Below are positions 44,556 through 53,273 of a stretch of 64,000 bases of DNA, piece after piece (position 1 is the stretch's first letter; each line of letters starts with the position of its first letter). The DNA comes from Lachnospiraceae bacterium (GTDB taxonomy: Bacteria > Bacillota > Clostridia > Lachnospirales > Lachnospiraceae). The stretch is from the NCBI GenBank assembly GCA_030527645.1, contig JAUNAJ010000004.1:62001-126000 (forward strand), read 5' to 3'. The translations under genes were made by a program, and so were the position numbers. The notes below the pieces were generated by a model, which worked only from the letters and a program-made list of their open reading frames with translations, searched no databases and was not told where the DNA came from.

Positions 44556-44984
44556 TCATCCGCAGAATAACTGCCAGCTAAGAGCTGCCGCGAACAGGAA
44601 CGGAACCATAGGGAGTTCCTGTTTTTCTGTCCTGTTGGTTTTTCCGGACAGCAGAAAGCCGACAGAAACTGCGGTTATAAGCATCACTGCACTCCATAAA
44701 ACCACTATGGCAGCATACAGCCCCAGCTCTAATCCTGAAGCCAGAAGAATCCAGCAGTCACCAACACCGACTTTCCCCTTCGTTCCGATGGACAGTCCCA
44801 GCAGCAGGATGCCGGGACCGCAGTCCATCAGCAGTGTCTCCCCGCTTGTCTCAGACAGCAGACACCTCCACAGCAGAATAAAACAGTAGATCAGCGTAGG
44901 AGTCAGCAGTATCTCTCTTTTTCGCAGATCATGCAGTGCATTCAATCCCAGAAGAATAAAGAAGCACATCCGCCAGCCATTCAC
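44556..44984 (-). CDS. Prepilin peptidase-like membrane protein (A24 family), second copy
   Basis: 142 aa, about four to five membrane segments. The two catalytic Asp of A24 peptidases are visible: D in ALHDLRKREI (near 20) and GVGDCWILL (near 70). Start GTG 44984 has GGGAGG seven bases upstream and overlaps the stop of the upstream TadE gene (GTGA); an ATG further up has no ribosome site. A second A24 protein heads the locus (51887). This one is shorter and may be specialised for TadE-type pseudopilins. Confidence 0.75.
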   Translation of the reverse strand: MNGWRMCFFILLGLNALHDLRKREILLTPTLIYCFILLWRCLLSETSGETLLMDCGPGILLLGLSIGTKGKVGVGDCWILLASGLELGLYAAIVVLWSAVMLITAVSVGFLLSGKTNRTEKQELPMVPFLFAAALSWQLFCG

Positions 44985-45781
44985 TGCGCAGCCTCCCTTC
45001 TGCTGCATCGGGAACATAGATGCAGACCTGCAATATCCGACTCCTCCACGAGATGCACACTTCGCTTCAATCCGCTGCAGTCAGCAGAATTGTGAAAATG
45101 CTCTCCGTTCGGTGTTACATAGACAACAGCTGCTGTTCCGCCGGCACCAACACATTTTTCACAGGCATGGTACCGCTCCCCGTGTCCATTCTTTGCACGA
45201 CTGAGTCTGCCTGCTTCCATAGCAGAAATCTGCAGCGACAGATACGTACAGGAGGAGCTTGTATGGTATACGCTCTGGTGATCCGACAGATAATACAGCT
45301 TACCACTGTCGGAATCAGCAGCAGCCAGAGAAGAATAGTCCGCTCTTCCGGTCCATGGAAGCACCTGTGCCATCACTACTGCCTGAGCTGTGCCTGCCTG
45401 AAACGGCAGCAGGGACAGATCCGCCTTTACAGTCTCCCGAAGCCGGACCGGTACCGTGCTTTCCTCCTGGCGATAGATCTGCAGGAGTGCCTGGCTTTCT
45501 GCCTGCTGCTGCAGAGAAACCATCGTATGCGCATAGGAACCGTATATCCCCATCAGACCAATCAGGGATAGTACAGTAAGGAAAAACAAAGGAAGAGCAA
45601 AGGCAGCCTCTACGGTAAAGCTTCCCTTTTTCCATATTCCAGAGATACAGAAGCCTGCCCTTCCGGGGAAATCAAGGCGGCGGCGCTTCGGGGACATGCC
45701 TCCACCGATAAAAAATGAACCGGGAAGAGAGAATTTAGAATTTTTTTCAGTTTCTTTTTTTTGACTTCCTCGAAAGAGCAC
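44981..45781 (-). CDS. TadE-like pseudopilin with two C-terminal zinc-finger-like repeats
   Basis: 266 aa. A Ser/Lys-rich N-terminus, then the TadE helix GSFTVEAAFALPLFFLTVLSL (about 53-73). The C-terminal half carries two repeats of the form YH-x4-C ... CxxC: VYHTSSSCTYL ... HACEKC, and EHFHNSADCSGLK ... HLCSRC. Such H-C-CxxC units occur on other extracellular clostridial proteins and probably bind zinc. The start is GTG 45781 with AAAGGGG nine bases upstream. It follows the DUF5702-type gene and overlaps the A24 gene. Confidence 0.75.
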   Translation of the reverse strand: MLFRGSQKKETEKNSKFSLPGSFFIGGGMSPKRRRLDFPGRAGFCISGIWKKGSFTVEAAFALPLFFLTVLSLIGLMGIYGSYAHTMVSLQQQAESQALLQIYRQEESTVPVRLRETVKADLSLLPFQAGTAQAVVMAQVLPWTGRADYSSLAAADSDSGKLYYLSDHQSVYHTSSSCTYLSLQISAMEAGRLSRAKNGHGERYHACEKCVGAGGTAAVVYVTPNGEHFHNSADCSGLKRSVHLVEESDIAGLHLCSRCSRREAAQ

Positions 45782-45811
45782 GCTTCTGCACCCCTTTCTA
45801 TTGATAATTCC

Positions 45812-47416
45812 TCATTCGATATAATCATAGGTCCGTTCTGCCTCCATGGTAAAAAACGGCTCCTGCTTCGCACGGAACAGGATTGTCATACTGACCAGAC
45901 AGTTATCCAGGCGGAATTGCTCCCGACCGGCTGTATTGCGGATCCTGTGTTCCATAAGATCCATCAGAGATTCTGTCAGATCCTCCTCACTCTCCACCGT
46001 AAGAAGCAGCCGCAGATACCACTGATAGGTCAGACCGTTTTCTGCGCTGTGCTCTTCTGTGATCTCATCCTGCAGACGTCCGATTCTGTTCAAAGACAGC
46101 TGCCAGGAGGATGCATCCTTCATCAGAGGAATCTTCCCGCCCTTCAGCAGCTCCCGCAGATCAAGAATACTCTCTCCGTATGCCCAGCTGAGCCGGAGCA
46201 TCTCTGCTACAACAGGCTCTGCCACCGGCAGACCAATGAGAGAACTGACTGTAATGGCTGCAGACTGTACCTCCCCCTGCTTCACTGGATCCTTCAGCAG
46301 ATACAGGTAATTGGAAGCTTCCCTGATGATCAGCAGCCTGTTCAGCACCGCCTTCAGGTTTTCGGCATCCGACTCTTTTTTTCCGATTGCATATTCCACC
46401 TGGTAGTGCAGGCCTGAGGAAATACCTTCCTCTGCTTCCGTAAAATCCTGAAAGGAATCCAACAGGTATTCCATCACCAGAACCTTATCCACAGCTGTAC
46501 CGTCCGAATCCGGAATGATCCCCATTCCCTGCTGCAGTGTTCTGCTGCTGACACGATCCGCTTCGATTGTGCCTTCAGACAGCGTTCTGTTATTCGGCAG
46601 CACCAGGTTCAGAAGCCCCACCCTTCGAAGAGCACTGATGATTTCAACAGGATTTTCCGATTCGTTCCGGATCAGGCCGCCGGAAGCACCTTCTTCTGAG
46701 TCTGCACCGGCATTATCGCACAGAACCGCTGCCGCATTCTGAAAAACTGCTGGTTCCTGTACAGCTGCCGTCTCCTGCAATACTGCTGTATTCTCAGTAT
46801 CCTCCGTCCCGCACAGGATCTGCCTGTCAGAAAATACTGTGTATACAGTTCCTTCTCCTTCAGCAATACCCGACTTCAGATTCCTGTATTCTGCCTCTGT
46901 TCCGTCAGCATCAATAGAGCGGCTCTCCTCATCCAGCTCTCTCCAGTTGGGAGTATAGGCTGCAATCTGCTCTCTGACCTTCTGTATGGCAGCGGCTGTT
47001 TTTTTACCGGTCACTGCCCGGGCAATCTGCTCGCGAAATAAAGCGCCATCCCCATCTGTCAGCAGGATGTATTCTGACACCTCTCCTTTTTCCATCGTCA
47101 AATGCATCAGGTTTGTAGGTCCCGTGAGACTTCCTGATGAGCCGGTCAGCAGCTCTGCCACCTCCTCAGCCTCCTCCTTCAGGGATCCCAGCTTCAGCTC
47201 CGAGCCATTATATCCTCCGTCCAGAGCCAGGATTCCGAATGTATCAAACAAGGTCCTGTCAAACCTGGAAAACAGAGAATACATCCCCTGCTCAGCCGCG
47301 CTTGCCAGCACCACTCTGCCGGCTGCATGCCTAGCTGAAACAAGCGATACACCAATCAGACTGAGAAGAGCACACAACACCAGACAGAGAGCCAGCGTAA
47401 TGCTTCCTTTTTTCAT
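45812..47416 (-). CDS. DUF5702-type Tad locus protein
   Basis: 534 aa from ATG 47416. The N-terminal helix KKGSITLALCLVLCALLSLIGVSLVSA is pilin-like, followed by a long extracellular region rich in Glu, Ser and Leu. Clostridial Tad loci carry such large proteins (DUF5702 type), of unknown role, after the pilin gene. The longer frame from 47569 overlaps the Flp pilin gene and is rejected. The start overlaps the pilin stop (ATGA). Confidence 0.75.
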   Translation of the reverse strand: MKKGSITLALCLVLCALLSLIGVSLVSARHAAGRVVLASAAEQGMYSLFSRFDRTLFDTFGILALDGGYNGSELKLGSLKEEAEEVAELLTGSSGSLTGPTNLMHLTMEKGEVSEYILLTDGDGALFREQIARAVTGKKTAAAIQKVREQIAAYTPNWRELDEESRSIDADGTEAEYRNLKSGIAEGEGTVYTVFSDRQILCGTEDTENTAVLQETAAVQEPAVFQNAAAVLCDNAGADSEEGASGGLIRNESENPVEIISALRRVGLLNLVLPNNRTLSEGTIEADRVSSRTLQQGMGIIPDSDGTAVDKVLVMEYLLDSFQDFTEAEEGISSGLHYQVEYAIGKKESDAENLKAVLNRLLIIREASNYLYLLKDPVKQGEVQSAAITVSSLIGLPVAEPVVAEMLRLSWAYGESILDLRELLKGGKIPLMKDASSWQLSLNRIGRLQDEITEEHSAENGLTYQWYLRLLLTVESEEDLTESLMDLMEHRIRNTAGREQFRLDNCLVSMTILFRAKQEPFFTMEAERTYDYIE

Positions 47417-47589
47417 ATATTCAGCACATCCGCGCTTCTTTTTGTGATCTGACTGATCGCTTTGTTTACAACCTCCTTCAGTGATTTGGAAAACAAGGCA
47501 ACCAGAGCGATCAGCACTACCACGATCAGAATGATCTCCACCACTGCAACCGCATCCTCCTCTTTCCAAAACGCCAGTAATTCTCCCAT
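47413..47589 (-). CDS. Flp-type (type IVb) pilin
   Basis: 58 aa, the main pilus subunit. Begins MGELLAFWKEEDAVAVVEI with the hydrophobic helix VVEIILIVVVLIALVALF; the AVAVVEI stretch gives the cut site and the E5 residue of type IVb pilins. AGGAGG lies nine bases upstream of ATG 47589, and the stop overlaps the next start. It lies between TadC and the DUF5702-type gene. Confidence 0.88.
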   Translation of the reverse strand: MGELLAFWKEEDAVAVVEIILIVVVLIALVALFSKSLKEVVNKAISQITKRSADVLNI

Positions 47590-47622
47590 CTGCTGTTCCC
47601 TCCTTCTTTCATAACGATGTCC

Positions 47623-48918
47623 CTATAATGTCATAAATGCCGGAAGCATGATCAATGCCAATGCAATGACCAGCATCATTCCCATGGGCAGAAGCAGTCG
47701 AACGGATACCTTTTCTCCCTCCTGCCTAGCTTTTCTCTGTCTGGCTTCAAAGGCCTCCAGTGTCTCCTGTTCCAGCAGCCGGATCAGTCCCTGTCCGCCC
47801 TTGGTCATGTTCTGCTCCAGCATAAGTGATAAGCCTCTGTAGGAAGGTGTTCCGCACCGCTCACCAAACCTCCTGTATACCTCTGCCTCTGACATTCCGT
47901 TCTCCAGCTCCCTGCAGCTGATGAGAAGTTCCTCATAAACCGGATTCTTATCTCCCGATCGTTTCTGCAGCAGCCGTCTCTTTTCTGTCTTCTCTGCCAT
48001 TCTCAGATTTTCTCTGTATTCCCGGGCAAGCCGCTCCAGCACCATGCGCATGCTCAGTCCGGCTCCCAGCAGCATCTGCATACGGCTTACCAGCTCAGGG
48101 TATTCCCGATCCAGCAGATTGTACCTGTTTTTCTGTGCCTCTCTCTGTTTTTCCTGCTGTACCAGTACAAGACCGGCCAGCAAAAACAAGGCAATGCAGA
48201 GAACATACCACCCTTTCGCATCAGACATTCGATACCAGGCAAGGGAAACTGCATCCAGGGAATCCGGAAGCAGATACACCGGTTCGGTCTCCTCCTGATT
48301 CAGCCGTACTGCCGCCTGCCGAATCCGATCCGGAAGGTCCTCCGGGGCTTTTGACGGGTAGACCCGCACCATCCGCTGATAGGTTTCTGAAGAATTCTGC
48401 AGCCGCAGGTCCCCGATCAGAAGCACATCTGCTCCCTCATCAGGAATTTCCGCTCCCAGAGTCCCCTCCCAGCTCAGATCATCCGGCGCATCAGTCTGCC
48501 ACTGCACCTGCACAGGCGAGTCCGGATACTGCTCTTTCAGAAGGAGTGGATAACAGATCTCGTTGAGGGATGTATTTTCCCCAAGGATTTCCGTATCCAG
48601 CCGCAGCATAAGAGCAGCTATTTCTGCATCCGCCTCCTCTGTCTCCATGCGGACAGCCGGGATCTCCAACGTCACCTGACTGTCCGTTTCTCCGACACGC
48701 ACCTGAAATTCCATTTCGCTGGAGCTGCTGCCTTTTTCCCCTTTATCAACAGCAGATACCGGGATCCATTCGCCGGAAAACCCGGCAAACATACAGTACC
48801 CGATTCCTCCTCCTGCAAGAAAAAGAACCAGCAGCATTCCCTCGATTGAAATTTTTTTCTTTCGCCGAAGGATCACTGCTCCTGAAACAGCAAGAGCTGC
48901 AGCTATTACTTCCTTCAT
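47623..48918 (-). CDS. tadC: TadC-type inner-membrane platform protein with an extra N-terminal domain
   Basis: 431 aa. The C-terminal half (about 270-431) is a type II secretion F domain, with RMQMLLGAGLSMRMVLERLA, a GTPSYRGLSLMLEQN stretch and closing membrane helices. Before it lies an unusual extracellular-looking domain (about 50-235) of acidic beta-rich sequence between two membrane segments; standard TadC proteins lack it. Start ATG 48918 with GAGG six bases upstream, one base after tadB; a TTG four codons earlier is less likely. Confidence 0.82.
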   Translation of the reverse strand: MKEVIAAALAVSGAVILRRKKKISIEGMLLVLFLAGGGIGYCMFAGFSGEWIPVSAVDKGEKGSSSSEMEFQVRVGETDSQVTLEIPAVRMETEEADAEIAALMLRLDTEILGENTSLNEICYPLLLKEQYPDSPVQVQWQTDAPDDLSWEGTLGAEIPDEGADVLLIGDLRLQNSSETYQRMVRVYPSKAPEDLPDRIRQAAVRLNQEETEPVYLLPDSLDAVSLAWYRMSDAKGWYVLCIALFLLAGLVLVQQEKQREAQKNRYNLLDREYPELVSRMQMLLGAGLSMRMVLERLAREYRENLRMAEKTEKRRLLQKRSGDKNPVYEELLISCRELENGMSEAEVYRRFGERCGTPSYRGLSLMLEQNMTKGGQGLIRLLEQETLEAFEARQRKARQEGEKVSVRLLLPMGMMLVIALALIMLPAFMTL

Positions 48919-48919
48919 C

Positions 48920-49693
48920 CTATACCTCAATTCGAATCATTCTTCGCCCAAGGGCAAATGCCAGCAGATACAGAAACAGTGCAGCTGACATGATGATTGC
49001 CCCGGTTGTATTTCCATACAGGTGCTCAACAAAGCCCGGAAAGGTAAACCTAAGATACACGATCATTCCTGCCGGCATCAGACTCATTACTGACTGCTCA
49101 TATTTCTTTGCCGCCAGCAAGGTTTCAATCTCCATCTCTGTATCCATTCTTCGACTCAGACATCTCCAGGTATCACTGAGTACCTTTCCCAGATTTCCGC
49201 CGGTACGCTTCGTAATACTGACCATTTCCGAAAAAATCCGGATCTCATAGATCCCTGTATTTCTGCCAAGCTCCAGAAACAGCTTTTCCACCGAAATCTG
49301 ATACTCCAGCTGATGGATCAGCTTATCCAGCTCCCGGACCAGAGGATCGGATGCCCCGTACAATGCCATTGTATCCCTGTATCCGGACCGGACTGCATTC
49401 TCCAGTGAATAGCCGGATCGAACTGCCATATGTACTGCTGTAAGAAAATCCCGAAAGTGCAGGCGCATCGCCTGCTTATTCTTTTCCACTTCTTCCTTGT
49501 AGCGGATCAGCCAGAAACAGGCTGCTACAGGAAGCGACACGGGCAGCGCTGCCAAAGACCGATAGCAGAGCCACACTGCAAATACACCGACAGACAGCCC
49601 CTCCAGAATAATTCTGATCCTGACCCTGCCTGACAGTTCCCGGATCGAAGTTCCTGCCTTTCTCCGGCTGTTCAGATTTTTCTTTCCGATCAC
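48920..49693 (-). CDS. tadB: TadB-type inner-membrane platform protein
   Basis: 257 aa. A type II secretion F domain (about 85-200, HFRDFLTAVHMAVRSGYSLENAV and TKRTGGNLGKVLSDTW) between membrane segments, the partner of TadC in the pilus assembly platform. I choose GTG 49693: it overlaps the tadA stop (GTGA) with GGGAG eight bases upstream. A GTG five codons earlier is the alternative. Confidence 0.88.
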   Translation of the reverse strand: MIGKKNLNSRRKAGTSIRELSGRVRIRIILEGLSVGVFAVWLCYRSLAALPVSLPVAACFWLIRYKEEVEKNKQAMRLHFRDFLTAVHMAVRSGYSLENAVRSGYRDTMALYGASDPLVRELDKLIHQLEYQISVEKLFLELGRNTGIYEIRIFSEMVSITKRTGGNLGKVLSDTWRCLSRRMDTEMEIETLLAAKKYEQSVMSLMPAGMIVYLRFTFPGFVEHLYGNTTGAIIMSAALFLYLLAFALGRRMIRIEV

Positions 49694-50880
49694 GAACTCT
49701 TCTCCCACTTTTCCCGGGATGTCAGTTCACCGGTTTGCTGCAGCCTGCCCTGACTGTCCCGAAGGAACAGGGTTGTGATCTGAATCTCATCCCCCTCCAT
49801 TCCGGTGATTTCGGCAATTTCCATCAGCTGCCTTTTCCCATCCCGGGTTCTCCCCAGATGTACCAGAATCTCTACTCCGGAGGCAATCTGCCGGCGGATG
49901 GCCGGAATCGGGATCTGCAGTCCCGTCAGAACCATCATCTCCAGACGGCTGATCATATCTCTTACACTGTTCGCATGGGCACTTCCCAGACTGCCGCTGT
50001 GACCTGTATTCAGACAGGTCAAAAAGTCTGCCGCCTCTGCGGAACGCACCTCACCGACAATAATGCGGGAGGGACGCATCCGCAGCGCAGTTTTGATCAG
50101 ATCGCGAATAGATATTTCCCTGGTTTCATCCAGATTGGCACTTTTCGCCTCCATACGGACCAGATTTGCAATCCCCTGAATCTGCAGTTCCGCATTGTCC
50201 TCTATGGTGATGACACGTTCATCCGCCGGAATACAGGAAGAAAGTGCATTCAGAAAGGTGGTCTTTCCGGTGGATGTTCCTCCTCCCACAAGAATGCTGT
50301 AGCCTGCCCGGACAAGACGCCGCAGAAACTCTGCTGCTTCCCCGGTCAATGTGCCCCACAGAATCATCTGTTCTATGGTGATTGGATGCTCCGGGAAACG
50401 CCGGATCGTCATGACCGGGCCATTCAATGCAACAGGAGGCAGCACTACATTGACGCGCTCTCCTCCGGCAAGACGTGCATCCATGATCGGACGCTGTTCA
50501 TTGACCACCCGGTTGCAGCTTCCTGCGATCTGCTGGATCACATTCTCCAGCCGTTCTTTAGAAGGAAACTGCTTGTTCCAGAGAACGATCCTTCCCTGCT
50601 TCTCAACAAAGATCTGTTCGTGGCCGTTCACCATGATCTCTGTTACCTCTGAATCCTCCAGCAGTTCCTGCAGAATATCCAACCGGCGTACAGAATAAAA
50701 AAGCCCCCTTCGAAGCTCTTCCTTATCACGTAGATTCAGAAAAACTCTCCGATTCTCTGCCAGGATCAGATCATCGATCAGCTCCAGGATCTGTCCGTCT
50801 GACAGGTCCCCTTCCAGCTCCAGCCGTTTCAGCAGCAAAGAGCGGATCCGCTCCTGCTGCCGCATCAGATCCTGTCTCAT
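49690..50880 (-). CDS. tadA: TadA/CpaF secretion ATPase
   Basis: 396 aa. The hexameric motor for Flp pilus assembly. Walker A is GGGTSTGKTTFLNAL (about 218-232), the Asp box includes VITIEDNAEL, Walker B is IIVGEVRSAEA, and the His box has TGHSGSLGSAHANS. The N-terminal helical domain (about 1-90) precedes the PilT/VirB11-type core. Its ATG overlaps the tadZ stop by four bases. Gene order tadZ-tadA-tadB-tadC is standard. Confidence 0.95.
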   Translation of the reverse strand: MRQDLMRQQERIRSLLLKRLELEGDLSDGQILELIDDLILAENRRVFLNLRDKEELRRGLFYSVRRLDILQELLEDSEVTEIMVNGHEQIFVEKQGRIVLWNKQFPSKERLENVIQQIAGSCNRVVNEQRPIMDARLAGGERVNVVLPPVALNGPVMTIRRFPEHPITIEQMILWGTLTGEAAEFLRRLVRAGYSILVGGGTSTGKTTFLNALSSCIPADERVITIEDNAELQIQGIANLVRMEAKSANLDETREISIRDLIKTALRMRPSRIIVGEVRSAEAADFLTCLNTGHSGSLGSAHANSVRDMISRLEMMVLTGLQIPIPAIRRQIASGVEILVHLGRTRDGKRQLMEIAEITGMEGDEIQITTLFLRDSQGRLQQTGELTSREKWEKSS

Positions 50881-51884
50881 GGCCGTACCTCTTCGGAAAG
50901 GAGCTGTCTTACGAAATCACCCAGCTCGGACCATACCAGATCCTCGAAGAATCTCTTTCCCGTCTTCCCGTTCTGACAGAAGGGAAGAGTGATCTTTCTG
51001 AGTTTTTTCTGTATCTCCGTTCCCTGCATTTTTTCCAGCACCCAGAAAAACTGCTCCAGCTTCGCCCGGGACATGGGATCCTTCCGGACAGGAAGATATA
51101 CCCGGTCACAGGCGGCCAGAAGAGCCGGGAGATCCTGCACAGCTTCTCCGAAATCGATCAGCAGGATCTCATAGCTGCTGTGCTCCTCCAGCTGTCGGAA
51201 CAAACGAAGCCATTCCTCCGGCGGCACGCTCTGCAGATCCTCCGGCGAGAACACAGGGGGAACGTAATCGAGATTCTGCAGACTTCTGACGATTCCCGGC
51301 AGCTTGCTTTGAAGCTCGGCCCGGTCTTGTCCTGCAAAATACAGCAGATCACTGAGGGTTCTGTCATATTTCTCAGAAAACAGCTGCTCGAATCCCGCAA
51401 AGGTCTCCAGATTCAGATACAGTACCGCCCTGTTTTTAGCAAGAATCTGGCCAAGGGTAAGTGCAAAGGAAGTTTTTCTTGTTCGTCCTACCGGACTGTA
51501 GATTCCGATCAGCTCCATTTCTGTTTTCCCTTCCTGCGCCAAGACCATTTCCTGTTTTTTCCCACCGTATTCCAATACCTTCTGCAGTACCTGCGCCGGT
51601 GCCTGGTACTTATATACTGCCGGCAGGTTAGAACAGTCATACTCCTGATCCTCCTGCAGGAGAACGATCGTCCCGGCATTCAATTCACGGAGTTTCTCAC
51701 TAAAGACCGAAGAAGCTACCAGCAAGAGTTCCGGAGAGGTTGTCTCACACATTCTCTGCAGTGACTCCTCCGTGGTACATGCACGGATATCCATTGGCCT
51801 GCCGGAATGAAGCTTGGCAAATTCCATAAATCGAAAGACAAATTCCGGATCAGGATCGTAAACTGCAAATATTTTTTTCTCCAT
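50877..51884 (-). CDS. tadZ: TadZ/CpaE-like protein with altered P-loop
   Basis: 335 aa. An N-terminal receiver-like domain (about 1-105) and a C-terminal MinD/ParA-type domain (about 125-330), the layout of TadZ/CpaE, which places the pilus machine at the pole. The deviant Walker A reads YSPVGRTRKTSFA, with GRTRKT where ParA ATPases have GGxGKT, so the Lys is kept but glycines are lost; nucleotide hydrolysis may be weak or absent. Downstream LLIDFGEAVQ fits Walker B. Confidence 0.82.
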   Translation of the reverse strand: MEKKIFAVYDPDPEFVFRFMEFAKLHSGRPMDIRACTTEESLQRMCETTSPELLLVASSVFSEKLRELNAGTIVLLQEDQEYDCSNLPAVYKYQAPAQVLQKVLEYGGKKQEMVLAQEGKTEMELIGIYSPVGRTRKTSFALTLGQILAKNRAVLYLNLETFAGFEQLFSEKYDRTLSDLLYFAGQDRAELQSKLPGIVRSLQNLDYVPPVFSPEDLQSVPPEEWLRLFRQLEEHSSYEILLIDFGEAVQDLPALLAACDRVYLPVRKDPMSRAKLEQFFWVLEKMQGTEIQKKLRKITLPFCQNGKTGKRFFEDLVWSELGDFVRQLLSEEVRP

Positions 51885-51886
51885 GA

Positions 51887-52396
51887 TCAGAAGACTCCTC
51901 CTTTCCAGAGCAGAAGTGCAGCAAATACCGGCACCGCAAAGTGCAGATGTTCTCCTCCATGTTTTTCCGGACGATAGGGAATCCGGATTCCCGTTGTTCT
52001 GTAATTCTGTACATATCGATAGAAAAAGCGGAAACGTCGAAACCAGGATCTGTTAACAGTGAGAATTCCCACTGCCAGAAGCCCTCCAATCAGAAAAGAA
52101 CTGACCAGCAGCCACAGAGATGCCTGTATTCCTACCATGCCGCCCAGTGCGGACAGCAGCTTGATGTCCCCGGCTCCGATCATTCGGAAACGGAATAGAA
52201 GGAACAACAGAACTATAGGAAGCAGCGCGCCGCCCATAAACCGGAGGATGCCTTCCGGGGACGGAGATAAAAAAGCTGCGGTGGCTCCGGCAAGCCAGCC
52301 TGTAATCAGATAACGATTACTGATTCTGCTTCTGAGCAGATCCTGCAGCATGGCTCCGAACCCGAAGGCCACTATCCACCATTCCAGAACATTCAT
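51887..52396 (-). CDS. Prepilin peptidase (A24, TadV/CpaA-like)
   Basis: 169 aa, about five membrane segments. The catalytic Asp residues lie in LQDLLRSRISN (about 18-28) and GAGDIKLLSALGG (about 74-86), the D-x-n-R and GxGD motifs of TadV/CpaA. It should cut the Flp pilin and TadE leaders. First gene of the Tad operon; 145 bases separate it from the divergent traX-like gene. Confidence 0.88.
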   Translation of the reverse strand: MNVLEWWIVAFGFGAMLQDLLRSRISNRYLITGWLAGATAAFLSPSPEGILRFMGGALLPIVLLFLLFRFRMIGAGDIKLLSALGGMVGIQASLWLLVSSFLIGGLLAVGILTVNRSWFRRFRFFYRYVQNYRTTGIRIPYRPEKHGGEHLHFAVPVFAALLLWKGGVF

Positions 52397-52541
52397 AATA
52401 TCACTTATTCCTTTCGTATCCTTCGCGCACCAATAACGATGAAGAGATTTGCGCTCGATTCACAGCTCGCACAGTTACGTGTATTTGTACTATGATTATC
52501 ACCCGGAGCTGTGATAAAGTAAAAGCCAAAGGAGGTACAAT

Positions 52542-53264
52542 ATGGGAACACAATCGGTACAAAATAATCGCACACTGTCCGGCAGTGATCTGAAGACCAT
52601 CGGCTGCATCTCCATGCTGCTGGATCATTTTGCCGTAATGATGAAATACACCGGTCCGACAGAGATGATCCTCAGAAATCTCATCGGCCGCCTTGCCTTC
52701 CCAATCTTTGCATTCCTTCTGGTGGAGGGTTTTCTGCACACAAAAAATCTTAAAAAATACTGTCTGAGCCTGCTGCTCCTGGCCCTTGTCTCTGAGGTGT
52801 TCTATGATCTTCTGCAATCCGGTTCGAACCGTCCGGTTCCGGAACTCTCACACCAGAATACATTGTTTACCCTAAGCCTCTGCCTTGTAATGCTTACCTG
52901 CATAAAAAAAGCAGAAGCTTTGCTGGTTCGCAAAGCTTCTGCTGATTCACTGATCCTGTTTGTCCGTCTGCTGCTGATTCTGACCTTCAGTGCAGCATCC
53001 GAACTGCTGCATCTGGATTACGGCTTTTTGGGTCCTGCCTGTATCAGCGCCATGTACCTGTTCCGTATGGACAGGCTCCGGGCAGTTTCCCTCGGATGTC
53101 TCTGCCTGAATCTGAATTTTTTTACCATGCCGGGTGCATTTCTCGCTCTGCTGCCGTTGTCCAGGTATAACGGGACCAGAGGACCTCAGAACAAATTTTT
53201 TTTCTATCTGTTTTATCCGATGCACCTGCTTTTTCTGGTACTGATTCGACAATTCCTGCGCTGA
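52542..53264 (+). CDS. TraX-family membrane protein
   Basis: 240 aa, about six membrane segments. The family pattern is clear: LKTIGCISMLLDH near the N-terminus, a FP-rich middle (RLAFPIFAFLLVEG), and FYLFYPMHLLFL at the C-terminus. In F plasmid TraX acetylates the pilin N-terminus; chromosomal clostridial homologues have no known substrate, but the divergent Tad locus makes pilin modification attractive. AAAGGAGG lies seven bases before the ATG. Its coding region contains a perfect antisense terminator (52904-52943), and the gene converges with larE. Confidence 0.85.
   Translation: MGTQSVQNNRTLSGSDLKTIGCISMLLDHFAVMMKYTGPTEMILRNLIGRLAFPIFAFLLVEGFLHTKNLKKYCLSLLLLALVSEVFYDLLQSGSNRPVPELSHQNTLFTLSLCLVMLTCIKKAEALLVRKASADSLILFVRLLLILTFSAASELLHLDYGFLGPACISAMYLFRMDRLRAVSLGCLCLNLNFFTMPGAFLALLPLSRYNGTRGPQNKFFFYLFYPMHLLFLVLIRQFLR
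52904..52943 (-). terminator. Antisense terminator inside the traX-like gene (probably for larE)
   Basis: On minus, AGCAGAAGCTTTGC / GCAAAGCTTCTGCT (14-bp perfect stem) is followed by TTTTTTT. larE ends at 53274 with no terminator before traX, so its transcript probably runs about 330 bases into traX antisense before stopping here. Confidence 0.75.
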
Positions 53265-53273
53265 ACGCAGCGT

